A DNA stretch of 64,000 nt from Symbiodinium natans (lineage: Eukaryota > Sar > Dinophyceae > Suessiales > Symbiodiniaceae). Where the stretch lies: the NCBI GenBank assembly GCA_905221605.1, contig CAJNDS010002357.1, positions 43,501 to 107,500 on the forward strand, read 5' to 3'. Below the pieces are notes generated by a model. The model saw nothing but the letters and a program-made list of their open reading frames with translations. It made no database searches and was not told the DNA's origin. A program made the position numbers and the translations under genes. Shown here one piece after another: positions 12,645-24,806 of this stretch; positions within the stretch are counted from its first letter, which is position 1, and each line of letters begins with the position of its first letter.

Positions 12645-14200
12645 GCCCCCCCCCCCCCCCCCCCCCCCCCACCCTCACCCACCCACCCAATGCACCCCAA
12701 GCCGAAAAAACATCCATTGATAGATAATTACACCGCGAACTCTCCATGTTTTCAAGCCTAGCCCTGTCGTGTATTGTCGTTGTCGTAACTTAACTCTCAC
12801 AAACAGGGAAATGGAAGGAAGGAACAGGAAGCAGGAATCATACCCGGAAATGGGAGCCTCTCAGTTCCCGATAGTTCTTTCTCTCCACTCTCTCGTTCCA
12901 CTCTTTGTCTTTCTCTTATCAGGACATGCGGGCCGGCGAGGGGGGGAGGGGGGGGAGGGGGGGAGGGGGGGGAGGGGGGGGGAGAGGCAAGGAACCAAGA
13001 GGATTCGGAACGGAGGAACAGAAGGGCAGCAAAGGCATCCTACCGTTTCAGCGCGCCTCGTCATGGAAGAGATCAAGAAGAATGTTTCCAGGGACACAAT
13101 TCAAATGCTGTAAGGGAATTCTACCCTTTCCTCTTCTGTCACTTCATCCGCATTGGCCTTTTCTGGCTTTTCCGCTCATGTTTTGTTGCTATCAGAACAC
13201 TATGGACAGATTGGGTGGGCGCTTCCCCCCTCCTTTCCTCTTCCTCTCGCCTTGTCTTTCAGGAAACGGGAAAGGGTGGAAACTAGAGGAGAGGCCATGT
13301 GGGCAACCTCCTTTTCACGTAATCCTATCAGGTTGCCGTTGGCACGGAGAAAGGACCTGTCCTTGCCTCGCGGGCTCCAAGCCGCAGCTTCCATTCAAGG
13401 CAAGCCCGAAGCGCCCTAAACCCTAAACCCTTCTTGCTAAACCCTAAACCCACATAGTGGACCTGTAGTGTATGCGCAAGCTTGGCTGTGCGGACTTGGG
13501 AGTTTTTTTTCTTTGAGCACCCTCTTCATTCTTGCCTCTTCTGCGATGGTACAGTGTTCTTCTCCTGTTCACGCTCTCCACCTTCTTTCTCCACCCATCA
13601 CTCACCCACTTCTGATTTCTGACGGCATGAAGAAAAGGAAGCGGAATTCACGTGGGAAGAAGGAGAGGAGTGGAGCTAGCATGTGTGCCCTTTGCGGCTT
13701 CCTACGTTCGTGTCGCTGTTCTGTCTGCGAATCATTAGCTTTTTCTCTCGCAACGGAACGAGAAAGCTTCAAGACAGAGATCGCAAAGAGAGGGGAACAG
13801 AGGAGAGGGACACAAACAATAAGAAGAGCAACCATTTCAAACACCTGAAACCTGCCCGGAACCAAGCCATTGTTCAAACTTGTCGTCGTCTATTTTGTCT
13901 CCCTCACTGCTCTCTTCTGATTTCTGGAACAAGTGTGGAAATCTCTCCCTCTCCTTCTGCAATCCGTATATAGGCCTGATTTTCAGTCTTTTCAAGAGAT
14001 AAGAGGCAGAGAGAAGATGTAGAACAATCCAGTAAGTGCTCTCCATGCCGTCTTCCTGTCGTATGGTTCTCGTGATCTTTTCCCTCTCAGAATGGAACAG
14101 GAACATAAAACTCAAAACAGGAAGAGAAATCCCTCCAAACCCTGAAGTCTTCGTCATGGTTGTTTCATTGCAAGCATGAAGACGACACATGCGAAAGCCT
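12645..14200. other. Strand-asymmetric low-complexity region
   Basis: A C run (about 12645-12670), a G-rich run of GGGGGGAGG type (12941-12984) and repeated TTTCTCTC-like and GAAGAGG-like stretches. Polypurine and polypyrimidine tracts dominate. No convincing exon. Telomere-like repeats at 13417-13450 interrupt it. Confidence 0.6.
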
Positions 14201-15924
14201 GGGTCGCAATAACATGAAGGCTCCTTGCCGACATGGCAAGCCCTAAGCCCTAAGCCCTATAAACCCTAAACCCTATACCCTATTTCTGCAGCCTCAGCCC
14301 TGCACTCGCCGTGTGCTGCGATGCCGTCCCCGTCTCGGTCGAAGCTGCGAAGAGCGTGCTGCGCAGATCCTTTGCCTCCAAAAGAAGCGGCAGAAGGCGT
14401 TGTGAGATGGCGTGGGTGGGCAGCGTGCCTTTAAAACGTGCAGAGGCTGAACCGAGAGATCATCGGATCACCGTGAAGAGTGAATGAATCCATTTCACAT
14501 CTCAGTTTCCAATACCTGGTTTCTGGATTGGCCACTTGGTGGTTGTCAAGAGCGGGACTTGGAGATAACTGCCTGTGGAGGGGGGGTGTACCCTGGGGTG
14601 GCATGGCCTGCATCGCCCATGCGGTTGATCAGGTCGTTCATGGACACATCGTCCTGCTCTCTGCACACTACGCTGCCTAACGCTTCTAGCACTCAGCCAA
14701 ATGTCAGCCAAACCCAATGACAACATTCACCTCGGCCTCGTCCATAGCAACCCCCCTTCTTCCCGCCTCTAATCCCTCTCCAAGGCCCTCTATCTAGTGT
14801 GTACTTGTCCCCTCCCACCTTTTCATTCATCTAAAAAGGTCTTTGAATGGAGAACCGAAATCTCGTGCTGGGAATTGGGTTCCTCCGGCCTGGCCTAGGC
14901 ACGGCAAGACAAGTCCTATCAGCCCAAAGCCCCTTAAACTCTGCTCCGATTGTCGGGCCGGGCTAAAAAGCAGAAGTCTCGCAGCGTTTGCCAGGCTGGT
15001 GAGGAGTTCCATATGCTGACGCTTTCAAAGGACAGATGCCGCCTCAACGGCTTAACAAAGCATCGAGCAAACTCAGGGGGTCAAAGTGCTTACAGCTCTG
15101 ATTTTCTGTATCAACTCTTTGGATGTCAACTTTTCGTGTCAACCTCAGTTCACTATCAGCACCACCTGTTTAGCAGTGAGCCTGCGGGCCCGGATCCTTT
15201 GGGCTTGCCCAAGAGCGTGCGCTAAACTTGCTGGGAAGGGGTTCCCCTGAAGAGAGTGTCAATTTGGAAGATCCCAATTCCAAAGACGAAAGCTCCTCCC
15301 AGACAGGCGCGGGCGGCGGCTTCTCGATTTTGGCCTTTGGGCCTGCGAAACTCGCGCTGGTCAAGGAAGCTCAAGCTCAACGGAACTCAGAGCTAGCGGG
15401 TTGCACAACTTGCCACCCAGTGTCGGCGTTAGAACCGCAGTCGCTTCAACGTGCTCAGCCCCAAAGGCGAGACAAAACGTAGGCAGCCGCTAATCCCGGC
15501 ATCTCTCAGCAAAGCAAATCCCTACCGGCGACAATCTGAACCGAATGAATGGGTGCTGCGCCGTGCTTGGCACCTTCTCGTTCTGCCTTTTGCCGTGCCT
15601 GCAAACATTGGCTTTTCAATGCAACCAGTACTCCTGGAGAACGGTGTCCATGTCACATGTCAGGTGATGAGGGAATTGTCGCTCACACTTCTGAACTTCA
15701 AGATTCCTCAACTGCTGAATCCGCAGGCGTCGAATCCATCTTCCAATCGCGCATAGCGATGCTGCGCCCGCAGCTACGCTGCAAGGTAGCTGCAAGTACC
15801 CTGCTAGGCCCAACTTACATTCGGTTATGGCAGCCCCACACAAGTCCTAGGAGATCCTGACACCTGAAAGTGCCAAACCTGTCTAAACACCTCCAAACCC
15901 AATCATCATCAACAAGCTGCCATC

Positions 15925-16301
15925 CTAAAAGCTCATTCTGCGTGAGCAGGCCTGCTGGCGGGCCATCGCTGCTTTCAGCTCTGCAGCCTCCTGGAACCGG
16001 TACGCTTTTGATGACAAACCACCACTGACGGCAACGCTCGCAGCCGCAGTGAAAGGGCCTGTTCTGCAGCTGCCTTCGCTGCGGCTCTTTGCGCGGCGGC
16101 CTCTTTTGCAGCAGCCTCCTCTGCTGCCTCTGTGCGACGGCCGTCGGACATGAGTCCCAAGCATACGCGCCCAGGAACAGTGGACATCAGCGGACTCAAC
16201 AGCAGCCTTCTTTGCCGAGGCCGCCTCATCCGCGGCTGGCATCGTGGTAGTAGTCGTAGTTTCCCTGGGACCATACCAAGGGTGCAGTTCCGTGCTCTAC
16301 T
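15925..16301 (-). CDS. Alanine-rich coiled-coil C-terminus (three short exons)
   Basis: Segments about 16301-16186, 16127-16059 and 15990-15925 join in phase 0 through introns of 58 and 68 bases. They give a Thr run followed by Ala/Glu/Lys-rich helix (EEAAAKEAAAQRAAAK) and a basic end (CSRRMSF) with a TAG stop. Donors would be GTCCAC and GCCCTT. The same Ala-rich pattern continues across three frames, so an alternative is a single coding region broken by frameshifts. Function unknown. Confidence 0.35.
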
Positions 16302-17295
16302 GTACGAAAAGAAGATCCACAGTGCTATCTATGGGTATCCAGGGCTTGAGATGTGCATCCGTAGGACCTCGGTTCAAGTTCTGAATGTTTCTCCTCTTGG
16401 ACCAAGGGGCCAGTAGTAGAACTCAGGCTCTGCCAGGCCCTTGTCCCACTCCTTGGCATTCTTCTGAGGGCCCCCGGTAAATCTGGACTCTCAAACTTTG
16501 AGACAGGTTTGCGGGGCTTCCCTTGTGCACCGCAGGTAGCCGCTCATCTCCAAACCATCAAGAAGCAAGTGCTCATACCTTCGTAGAGGCTACCAACAGC
16601 AGAATTCTGATCTCTAGCCAGAGGGAGGCTGATCGTAGCAACATTCCGCAATAGCCGAGACCAATCAATGCCAGCCTGGGCCCCCTACCCACTACCCGGA
16701 AAGCCCAGAGAGGCCACCACGCGCGTATGGGCGAGCTGCCACATCTGCTTGAAGTTTCGTCGATACCGAGCCCATGGCTTCCTAACAACATTTACATCGC
16801 CAACCATGCCCTCAAACAGTTCTCATTAGAGCTCTACTTCAGGCCAAGTCTTAATATGTCTTAACACTTCGACAAATAACCATAAACCCTGAACTTTACT
16901 CCCTAAACCTTCACCCAACAAGCTGGGGCAGCCCGCAGCTGACGTCAGCTTGTCATCGCCGTTCTCGTCCAAGCCGTTGAACGCGAAGAGGACCTACCGG
17001 CTTTTTGAATCTTGAGGTTCCCTCAAAGGCACTGCGTCCTTTTGACATCTAAAAATGCTGGGGAGAGCTTTCTATGTTTAATCGGAGACAACCAAGCACA
17101 ACCTTCTGGCAAGCCTCCGATGATGCCAACTGCTACCCATCGGCCCGGTGCTCAGACGTGTTCCCCGGCGTGGCGTGGTGGTGTAGCATTTGCAACCATG
17201 CTCCGTGGAACACACAGTGAGTTCAACAACAAGCACTTGCACTTGTGACACTTGTGCAGCCGGCGAAGGTAAGAAGGGTAAAGCTGCCAACCCAC

Positions 17296-18810
17296 CTGAA
17301 CGCCTGCAGGGTCCTGATAAAAGAAAAGGGAAGCATGGGCCTGTTCCTCCTTGACGATCGGCTCTTTGAGGTTGCCCACAAAGTCCCTGAACTCTGTCAA
17401 GTCCTCAGCAGAATTCAGTTGGGGGTTTCCGAACATAAGGGACACCTAATGTAGTCCCCCAAATAGTAGGATCCCCTTTTCATCGGGACCCCAGTAAGGT
17501 ACCGCCAATGTCCGGAAACCCCCAGTTGGTTTCGGTGTACCAGGGTTGCTGGGGCTTGGTAGGACCAGGTGCGGGGGCTGCCAAGAACCTGTGGATGCCT
17601 TCAGAACTGAGGCTCCAACAGATCTCCCCAAAAGTAGTATTCCGTGTCAAAACCACCCCAGGCACTACAGCACAACTGAGGTGCTGGCTACGTACCCATC
17701 CTGTGACTTGTCCATGGCGTTGTAGGCTTTGTTTGCATCCTGAAAACTGCAAGCAAATTGGTATTTAATTGGCTGAACCAGTTGGATTTCTGGGCAGAGG
17801 GAGAGACAGACCCATGCGGAACTTCGGACTGCTTCTGGCATGCAGGGACAAAGACCTGATGCGCACTCATTCTGTACGACTCCTCACTGACCCTGTGTGC
17901 AACGACCACAGCTCTACTAGTCGCACTGCATCAGTAAAAGCCCGAGGTTTTGGATGCTGCAGTGAGGCCCTGACACCATCAAACTGGTTCTCTCCGAAGA
18001 CATGGAAGGCCTCCAAGGAGGGTCGGAGGTCAGAAGCAGCTGCAGCCGGCCGTGTCCAGTGAACGGGTTTCTAGGGCCGTCCTTGAAGTCACTCATGCTA
18101 ACATAGCCGACGTGGCGCTCCCAGGTCCTGGACCCAGGTGCTTTGACTTGGGGTGCTTAGAGGCTGAGAGGTTTTTCACCAAACTCGAGTTCTAGAGTTC
18201 TAGAAGGAACCTGAAGCTTAGACTGATCCGGATCAGTGCAGCCGAGGCACTTCACCCAGCCCATGGTGACCTCGCGAAGTTCGGACGTCGGAGGCGCGGC
18301 ACCCCCCCGATGCAAGGCATGTGGCCGTTTTTAGGTTGTCTGAGGGCAACGGGGCCCACACTCAGGAGAGAAACAGAAACTTGCCGTGTCTCGCGGACTG
18401 GATGATTCTGACCGCCATATGGAGATGCTAGTGGGCAGCGTTTCGTTTTGAGAACTCACCATCGGGCGTCGAGAGGTCCGAAAGTAGGCATAACGACAGA
18501 GCCACGGCGGATGCAGGAATAAGAGGAGGTCTTCCCCGCAAAGGCAAGGGCCCCAGAGACAAAAGTCACCAAAAGGGCCCCCGTGCCAATTTGCCTTGAC
18601 ACGAACTGCCTTCAGCACATTTTCCAGGGTCTACAGTGTCAGCCCCTCTAGAGGCTCCTGTCGCGTAAAGGATGTTGGCAGCGCTGGGCTTCTTGGCATT
18701 ATAACATCTGAAACTCTCAACTGCAGCTCAGCAGCAACGTCGAAGAAAGGCAAGGCCACCATGCAGACAAGCAGGGCGCAAGCAAACGTGGCAACCAGCC
18801 CCAGTGTCAC
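17296..18810 (-). CDS. Partial membrane protein gene with EF-hand-like loop (four exons seen)
   Basis: Exon 18810-18722 encodes a strongly hydrophobic segment (LVATFACALLVCMVAL). Exon 18594-18460 joins it in phase 2 and contains a second hydrophobic stretch (ALLVTFVSGALAFAG), ending at a GTGAGT donor. Exon 17739-17696, after TTGCTTGCAGTTTTCAG, encodes AYNAMDKSQDG, close to the first half of an EF-hand loop with Asp, Ser and Asp at positions 1, 3 and 5. Exon 17445-17296 is 50 codons, phase 0/0, with a CAG/GTGGGT donor. The exons are on one strand and in a plausible order, but the links between the second, third and fourth are not proven. A calcium-regulated channel or transporter is a guess. 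Confidence 0.4.
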
Positions 18811-19387
18811 CTGCATTCATTTGTGGATTAAGAGCGAGGGACTTGGTTTTTGTAGGCTTGTGCCCACGTCACAGCAAACCTTTGCACCTACTCATGCCTT
18901 TGTGCTAACCGCCCCAGTCCATTTAGCTCACCGCAATGATAGCCCACTGTCAAGACTTTTGCCTTCAGGCTGCTGTCTACTAGGACAGTACTACAACCAA
19001 CGTTCTGCATTTGAATTTGCTAGGGTCCAAGAGTGAATTTCCTAACTTTCCAGGCCTCCTTTGTGTTCCAACGCGCCTTCCCTACAATGCTGTAGCATGT
19101 GGTCATTCGTAAGATGTTTGGACATTTGGAGCTTCTGCAAAGTAGTGCCTCTCCGCAGCTGTCGAGCTTATCCAGGTCCATATTCTTAACGTGGCCTGTG
19201 CGATCAGATTGCGCAGATCATCCGAGGATGTATCACTCAACTGCGCACTATCTTCGCTCCATGCAGATGGATTTAGTTCAGCACGCTGGATTAATGCTAG
19301 CTGCTAGGGCAGTTTGGCCTGCTTCCTGGTCGACAAGCCGCCGCGTCGTCTGTGCATCGCACCTGCGCAACAGCATCAAGCAACTGC

Positions 19388-19527
19388 TTATATCATGTAT
19401 ACATGATTATAATATAAATAAATTCATAAGTAAAGAAACAAACAAACACATGAATAAATGAATAAACATACACATACATATACATATAGATATGTATATA
19501 TATATATATAAGTTATATATATTACAG
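19388..19527. repeat. AT-rich simple-repeat tract
   Basis: AATAAATA, ACATACAT and TATATA runs over about 140 bases, similar in kind to the cores of the TA-core elements, but no flanking inverted repeat was found. Confidence 0.6.
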
Positions 19528-21330
19528 CTAGCCACAGCTACCGGTCTAAATGGTCTATTCGCCCCCGATCTGCAACATCCAGCCCCACCTTATAGACGAC
19601 TTGCTCCCCAGGGTTGCCATGACTGACCTGCAGTGGAACTTCGTCCACTACAAGCCTTGGCACGTTGCAGGGCTGGGTATTCCGCCGCATGTACGGGTTT
19701 CTGGAAGCGAAGGTCGGAAGGGGCAACGACAGGCCCCGAGACTCACAAATGCCGATGTCACCAGGTGCGGGTCAAGAGAATCACGCAACCGGCACGGGAG
19801 TATCTTGACGTATGATCCGTACACAGCCCATGTCAACTCGATGTCCCATATCCCCAACTTAAACAAAGTCAATTGGCCCGAAGACCCCTCCCAGAACTGT
19901 CTGAGTGCTCAGCAGCTTTCCGGTTCAGCACAAGGCCCCCCTTTTCGCTCCCTGAACCCTAGCTTGGCTTGGGCCTGCAGAGCCAGCCAAAGGAGCAGGG
20001 CTTAGGGTTAATGGTTTAGGTTTTGCCCCTCCTGCACAGCTGGGGTTTAGGGTTTAGGGGGTTAATCAACTCATGCCGAGCTTTGGCACACGCCTGTCAA
20101 TCTCGGGTGCAGAAACAGTCAGCCTTTTCCATGCTCTGCGGCAGGACGACGGAAGGTGGCTAGCCTTTCTAGCATAGCTATCAAGATGCGGCATAGACCC
20201 CTCGCTCCTGGAGGCGCGGGTCTCAGTTGTTGGGACAGCCTTCCAAAACTGAAGCCGGGAATTGGCCACCGCATGGAGCCATGCCCCGGATGCGGAGGCC
20301 CATGCTCCGCAAAAGGTCATTCAGCAGCGCGCTGCTGCAGGGGACTCTTGCCCTGAGCCCCCAGTCGAAGGCCATCAATCCTCGCTCTTTGAGCCCTTCA
20401 TCCACTGCCCCTCTTTGCTGCACCCATAAGCTCTAAGCCCTGAAACGCAAACACAAAACGAAACAGTTGGCTTCAGGTCATGGGCAGGTGCGGTCAAATT
20501 CCAAGCCCGGAGCTTTAGGGCCCGGAACTGCCTGGACAGGCTTCCTGGACAAACTCTCCTCACAGCTCCGTCTTCTTCGGGACTCTGTCGCCTGGTGCTC
20601 AGCAGGCTCGAACGAGGCAAGCGTGAAGCATTGTCAAGGACAGACTCATGTCAACGAAGACCATGCTACCCTGCCCTTGTAGCAGTCAGGTGCTCTCCCC
20701 CGCAGCTTCGCCCACAGCACACTGCAGCTTGAAGGCCAGTGTCAATGCCCGGGAAAGCTATCGTAGAAGCATGTCACCCTGGCACCCGGCAGTCCTACGG
20801 TTACACGATACATGAAGTGCAATCCAAGGCACCCAAAATCTTAACCAGCTCCATCCTCAGCCCAAAGCCCCAAGGATCAAGGGAAGGCGCCAGAAAACTC
20901 AGCAAACACATTAAGTACATCGTTCGCAAGCGCCAACGAAAGTCGGAGCAAACCACCGACTCGAAGGCAGAAGCCAGGAGCTCCCTTCAGAGAACGCATG
21001 CTACGACATCCCGAGGCCCCCCTGTTTCTGCCCGGATCCCTAAGTTGCCAGTTGGGTTTTGTAGGGTTTATCGTTTTTGGCTTAAGGGTTTAGGGTAAGC
21101 ACAGCCGTGAATCCAAAGTTCCCAGAAGCATTCCGAAGCAAGGACAGGAGGAACCACGAAGCTCTCTTGGTCTTACTTCTCCCGAAACCCTAAACCCTCA
21201 ACCCTCTTGGTTGCCACCCCAGGTGCTGGAACACCAAAGCGGCATCACCTGGGATCCTGCCTCCAGCCCCTCGTTTGCCGTAGGCCTGAGTTGGGCTTAT
21301 TAGGGGTTTAAGGTGGGATAGACTAACAGT

Positions 21331-21402
21331 CCTTCAAAGGGGGTTTCAATAAGGGGGTACTAGAACTATAATCCCTATTCAAAACTGTTAGTATAAGGGG
21401 GA
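21331..21402. mobile_element. Degenerate copy of the GTTCCCCCTTAT foldback element
   Basis: CTAACAGTCCTTCAAA on the left and a right arm ending TATAAGGGGGAAC match the arms of the copy at 44835-44921, with decay in the left arm. It is directly followed by a telomere-like block at 21409. Confidence 0.45.
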
Positions 21403-21408
21403 ACCTGA

Positions 21409-21459
21409 ACCCTAAACCCTAAACCCTAAACCCGAAACCTAAACCCTAAAGCCTAAACC
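21409..21459. repeat. Interstitial telomere-like block next to a foldback element
   Basis: Six or seven CCCTAAA-type units starting a few bases after the palindromic arm that ends at 21402. Confidence 0.85.
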
Positions 21460-22166
21460 ATCCCAAAGTTTAACGGCGAACGCGGAGCAGGCTCCTTTTG
21501 CCTCCTCTCGATAGGGTTTAGCGTTCAAGGGTCAAGGGTGCCCTAAACCCGAAACCCAACATGTTTGCAAGCCCAAACCCTCCGACACAAAGCCCAAAGC
21601 CCTACAGCCTAAAAAGCCCCAGGGGCAGCACAAGGCCAACACTTCAGAGATAAATTCTAAAGCAGTATAAGCCCAAAGCACTCCCCAGCCACGAGCCAAG
21701 CCCGAGCTAATTTGAAGATTGTCAGATCCACGGCCCTCATGCGAAAGCCCTTTTCGTTGAACCTGTGCACTGGCGCTCTTCTAGTAGTCGAGCTAAGCCG
21801 GAAACAAGACACAGTAATGAGGTTTCTTTCTGAGAGGCCATGCGACAGCAAAGGCTTCATGCGCTTCTCACGGCACGCATTCGCGCCTGGTTCAAAACGG
21901 TTCTCATGAATTTTCCAGCTGCCCAGGTCATCGCAATTGTGGTCTTCGCTCCCTGCATCCGATCTGAGCTTGACGTGTAGCCCTACGTCGTGGCGTGGCT
22001 TGTCGCTTCTGTTGAAGATGTAGCTCCCGTAAGGTGTCTCAGGCTAGGATGGAGAGCAAGTCCCCGCACCATCAGTTTTCTGCACCGAGCACTTTTGAGA
22101 TCCGGCACCCGCAAGCAGCAGCATCTGCTTCTTTGCTTCAAGGATGTTGCTTGCCCAAGCTTCCTT

Positions 22167-22507
22167 TCAAACTGAACGATCGCACTGTCCACCCGGCTCT
22201 TCACTAATACCTGGCCCCTCGTGTTCAGTGATCATGTTGGTATCCGCCTGTGTGGCATGTGTCTCAATGGATGCTGGCACGGCTTCCCTTCCACTGGACG
22301 TGATGGAATCTTCGAGCTTGAGCGTCGGATTGCACTTGTTTGGTAGCATTTCTGGCGGAGTGATGTGTTTGTCCGAATTTGCAGCGATCAAGATGTACAG
22401 GCCGAGCTCAAGTGAGAAGTAGCATTCTGATTCTGGATGCGGCGTGAGAAATCGCAGTGAGCATCCGATTGTCGATGCCAGTGTGCTCCGGTCGCGGGCT
22501 ATGAAGT
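22167..22507 (-). CDS. Candidate terminal exon, hypothetical protein
   Basis: The tract ACTTCTCTTGCAG is a clean acceptor. The following frame gives 112 residues and a TGA stop, starting in phase 1. A hydrophobic beta-like stretch (SLELGLYILIAANSD) is followed by an acidic, Thr/Glu-rich tail. Codon use is G/C-ending. Upstream exons were not identified with confidence; an open stretch near 22820-22880 on the same strand is a possible one. Confidence 0.5.
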
Positions 22508-24733
22508 CTGCAAGAGAAGTGTGACTAATTCGCATTGCCGGTGCACGAATGGCCTGAGCCGCAGACTTTCCCTAACCCCCAAGTCTACGACACCGATCAC
22601 AGCGGGCCTTCAAATCCCCCCTGTTAGGAGCCTTTTTCGGCTTTGCAAAGCGCGGCCCGTGCCGGGGTGTCAGACAGTCGGAGCGGCTGTTTCATCCGGT
22701 CTTGGCGGGGAATAGTTTGAAGATGTTTGGAGCGTGATGCTTGGGGTTCTTGTCTTGCAGGTGGCCACAAGGGCTATGCAGAAAATAGAATCTCTTGGAC
22801 CAGAGCCTTCGAGACTCCAAAGCAGCCCCTCCATACTGCCTTAATGCGAACCTGCACCCCGAAACCTGTGGCTGTGTACACAGTGCTTGAGGCCGCCAGA
22901 GACACCCCGCCATGGTCTAACAGCCCACTGAGTCCCCCTGCTTGGTACCTTTAAATGCGTCTAAACGACCTGCCTGCAGCTGTCCACAGCCCATCAGCTT
23001 TGAGGGGCCCATGAGATTTACACGGCTCAGTTCACGGCACCTCGAACCTCTGACCGCTGTCGGGGTGCCAGGTCTGAAGGGATATACATCTCCCACTTGT
23101 CGCCCTCAACCATGAGCTGCATCGCCTTGAACAGCAGAGGCCAAGTCACTCGACTCAGTTGTCAGGGCAGTAGGACTACAAGAGAGAACAACTCCAAACG
23201 CAGGGTCCGTACTCTTGATTCTACATCCAATTCTATTCATTGTAGCTGGGCGAGCAGAATGAAGTCGGGGCTCGTGTCTTGCTTGGCTTGGCCTAGTCCG
23301 ATAGGACATGCACAGGTGGAGCAGGCTGTAACTCAGTCAGATTTCACATGTGCAAAGGGCCTCGGTCCAGCCCGCAATGACCTGAGTTTCGCACGTGTCG
23401 AACATGCAACGGATCCCTGAGTTCCTCTGCACTCCGCTTTGCACTCCGTCTCCTTCTGTTCTTTCTTGCGGCCTGGCGGCCTGGCTAGGCTTGAAAGTTG
23501 CAGGCTTGCCACGCTTGTAGGAGGAGTCGAACTCCGTACCATCGATGAGCCTTGTCGACCGCACTCAACAGCACGCAACCGCATCCAAGTCCACAGGTTC
23601 TTGAAACACAAGCCAGAAAGGCTGAGACTTCTTCGAGTAATTACAAGGTCCCGTTTAAGAGCTGCCGACAGCTACAACACACCACTGACATCACATAACT
23701 GGAGGCCACATGAGCTTAGAGACACGAAAGGAGTACACGCGTTCTGTCGCTCGAGACGTGAGAGCACACTGGAAGTCCAAGGTGGCAGCATGGGGTACAG
23801 GGACACATCTTGGCAAACATGACATCTCATGCAGAAGCACAACACCAAACACCCGGGGGGGCACTTCAAGAACATTTAAGGCAAAAGCCTTCGAACGCAT
23901 TCAAACCTGAAGCACTTTGGTCGGCCGCAGGGCGTTCCACTGTAGTGGCACTCGCAAGACGTCGACTTCGTAGGGTGGTGCTGTCCGGAGCCCTTGTTCA
24001 GCACCTGCTGACCGTGGCAGGCTTCTGGGAGATGTGGGTCTGCGGGGGGCTGGATCGGAATGAGTCTATCGCTTTGTGCCCTCATCATGGGTCATGCCAG
24101 CGTAGAGTAGCTTGGCGAGCAGTTCACGGATTTCGAGTTCAGGAGCTATAGGCCTTAAAGTCTTTCAGTTGCGGACTCATGCAGCTCAAAATACACATAC
24201 AATAAAAACAGATTGGGGGTCACTAAGTACTGTTCTACGCAAGCCAGGCCACGGTGCGATGACGACGTGCATTCCAACTGTTGCTTCTTTTACATGCTTT
24301 TGGAGATGCACATATGTTTGCCGAACGAGCCAGGCCTTGTAAAGCAGTCCGGAGGGCAGCTTTATCACCCCCTCCTCGGCCTCCTTCGCTTTCAAGAAGG
24401 CGGTGCCCTCGCAGAGATGGACTTTCCCCCTTGTTCTCAGACTCTTGGCGTTTTGTGTTCAGCACTTTGTGTCGAGCAGCTTCAATGTCGCATCGCTCGC
24501 CGGGTCTATGGTCTCTTTTGCGGGACTCGAGATGGGGTCTCTTGAAATCTAACGGAGCATGTGCAGGGTGCGTAGTGTCTCGCACTCCTTCCAGGTGTCT
24601 TCGTGTGCTGAAGCTGGTGCTGCGAGCCGATTCAATCTAGCTCCTACATCGATAAATCCGATTAATCTCAACATGCGGGGATTTAAGGTTCTATGGGGTT
24701 CTGCAGGTGATGCGGGCACTTCACCTGCTTCAC

Positions 24734-24806
24734 CTCTGAGGGGAAAACGCTGGCCCTGGGCATTCTCGGCCTTCTCATCAGTGGCAGAGACAACGCATGC
24801 CAGCAC
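24734..24806 (-). CDS. Candidate internal exon, hypothetical
   Basis: A strong acceptor (CTTTTCAACCTCTCAG) precedes 24 codons plus one base, ending at a GTGAAG donor. The encoded stretch contains ATDEKAENAQGQ. The frame stays open beyond the donor to 24549, so the exon could be longer and terminal. No partner exon assigned. Confidence 0.3.

Larger units (their letters stand above)
18811..22166. other. Stretch without a supportable gene
   Basis: Contains the AT tract at 19388-19527, telomere-like blocks near 20008-20060, 21061-21095 and 21182-21206, and open frames on both strands between 19550 and 20000 that I could not tie to splice signals. Confidence 0.5.
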
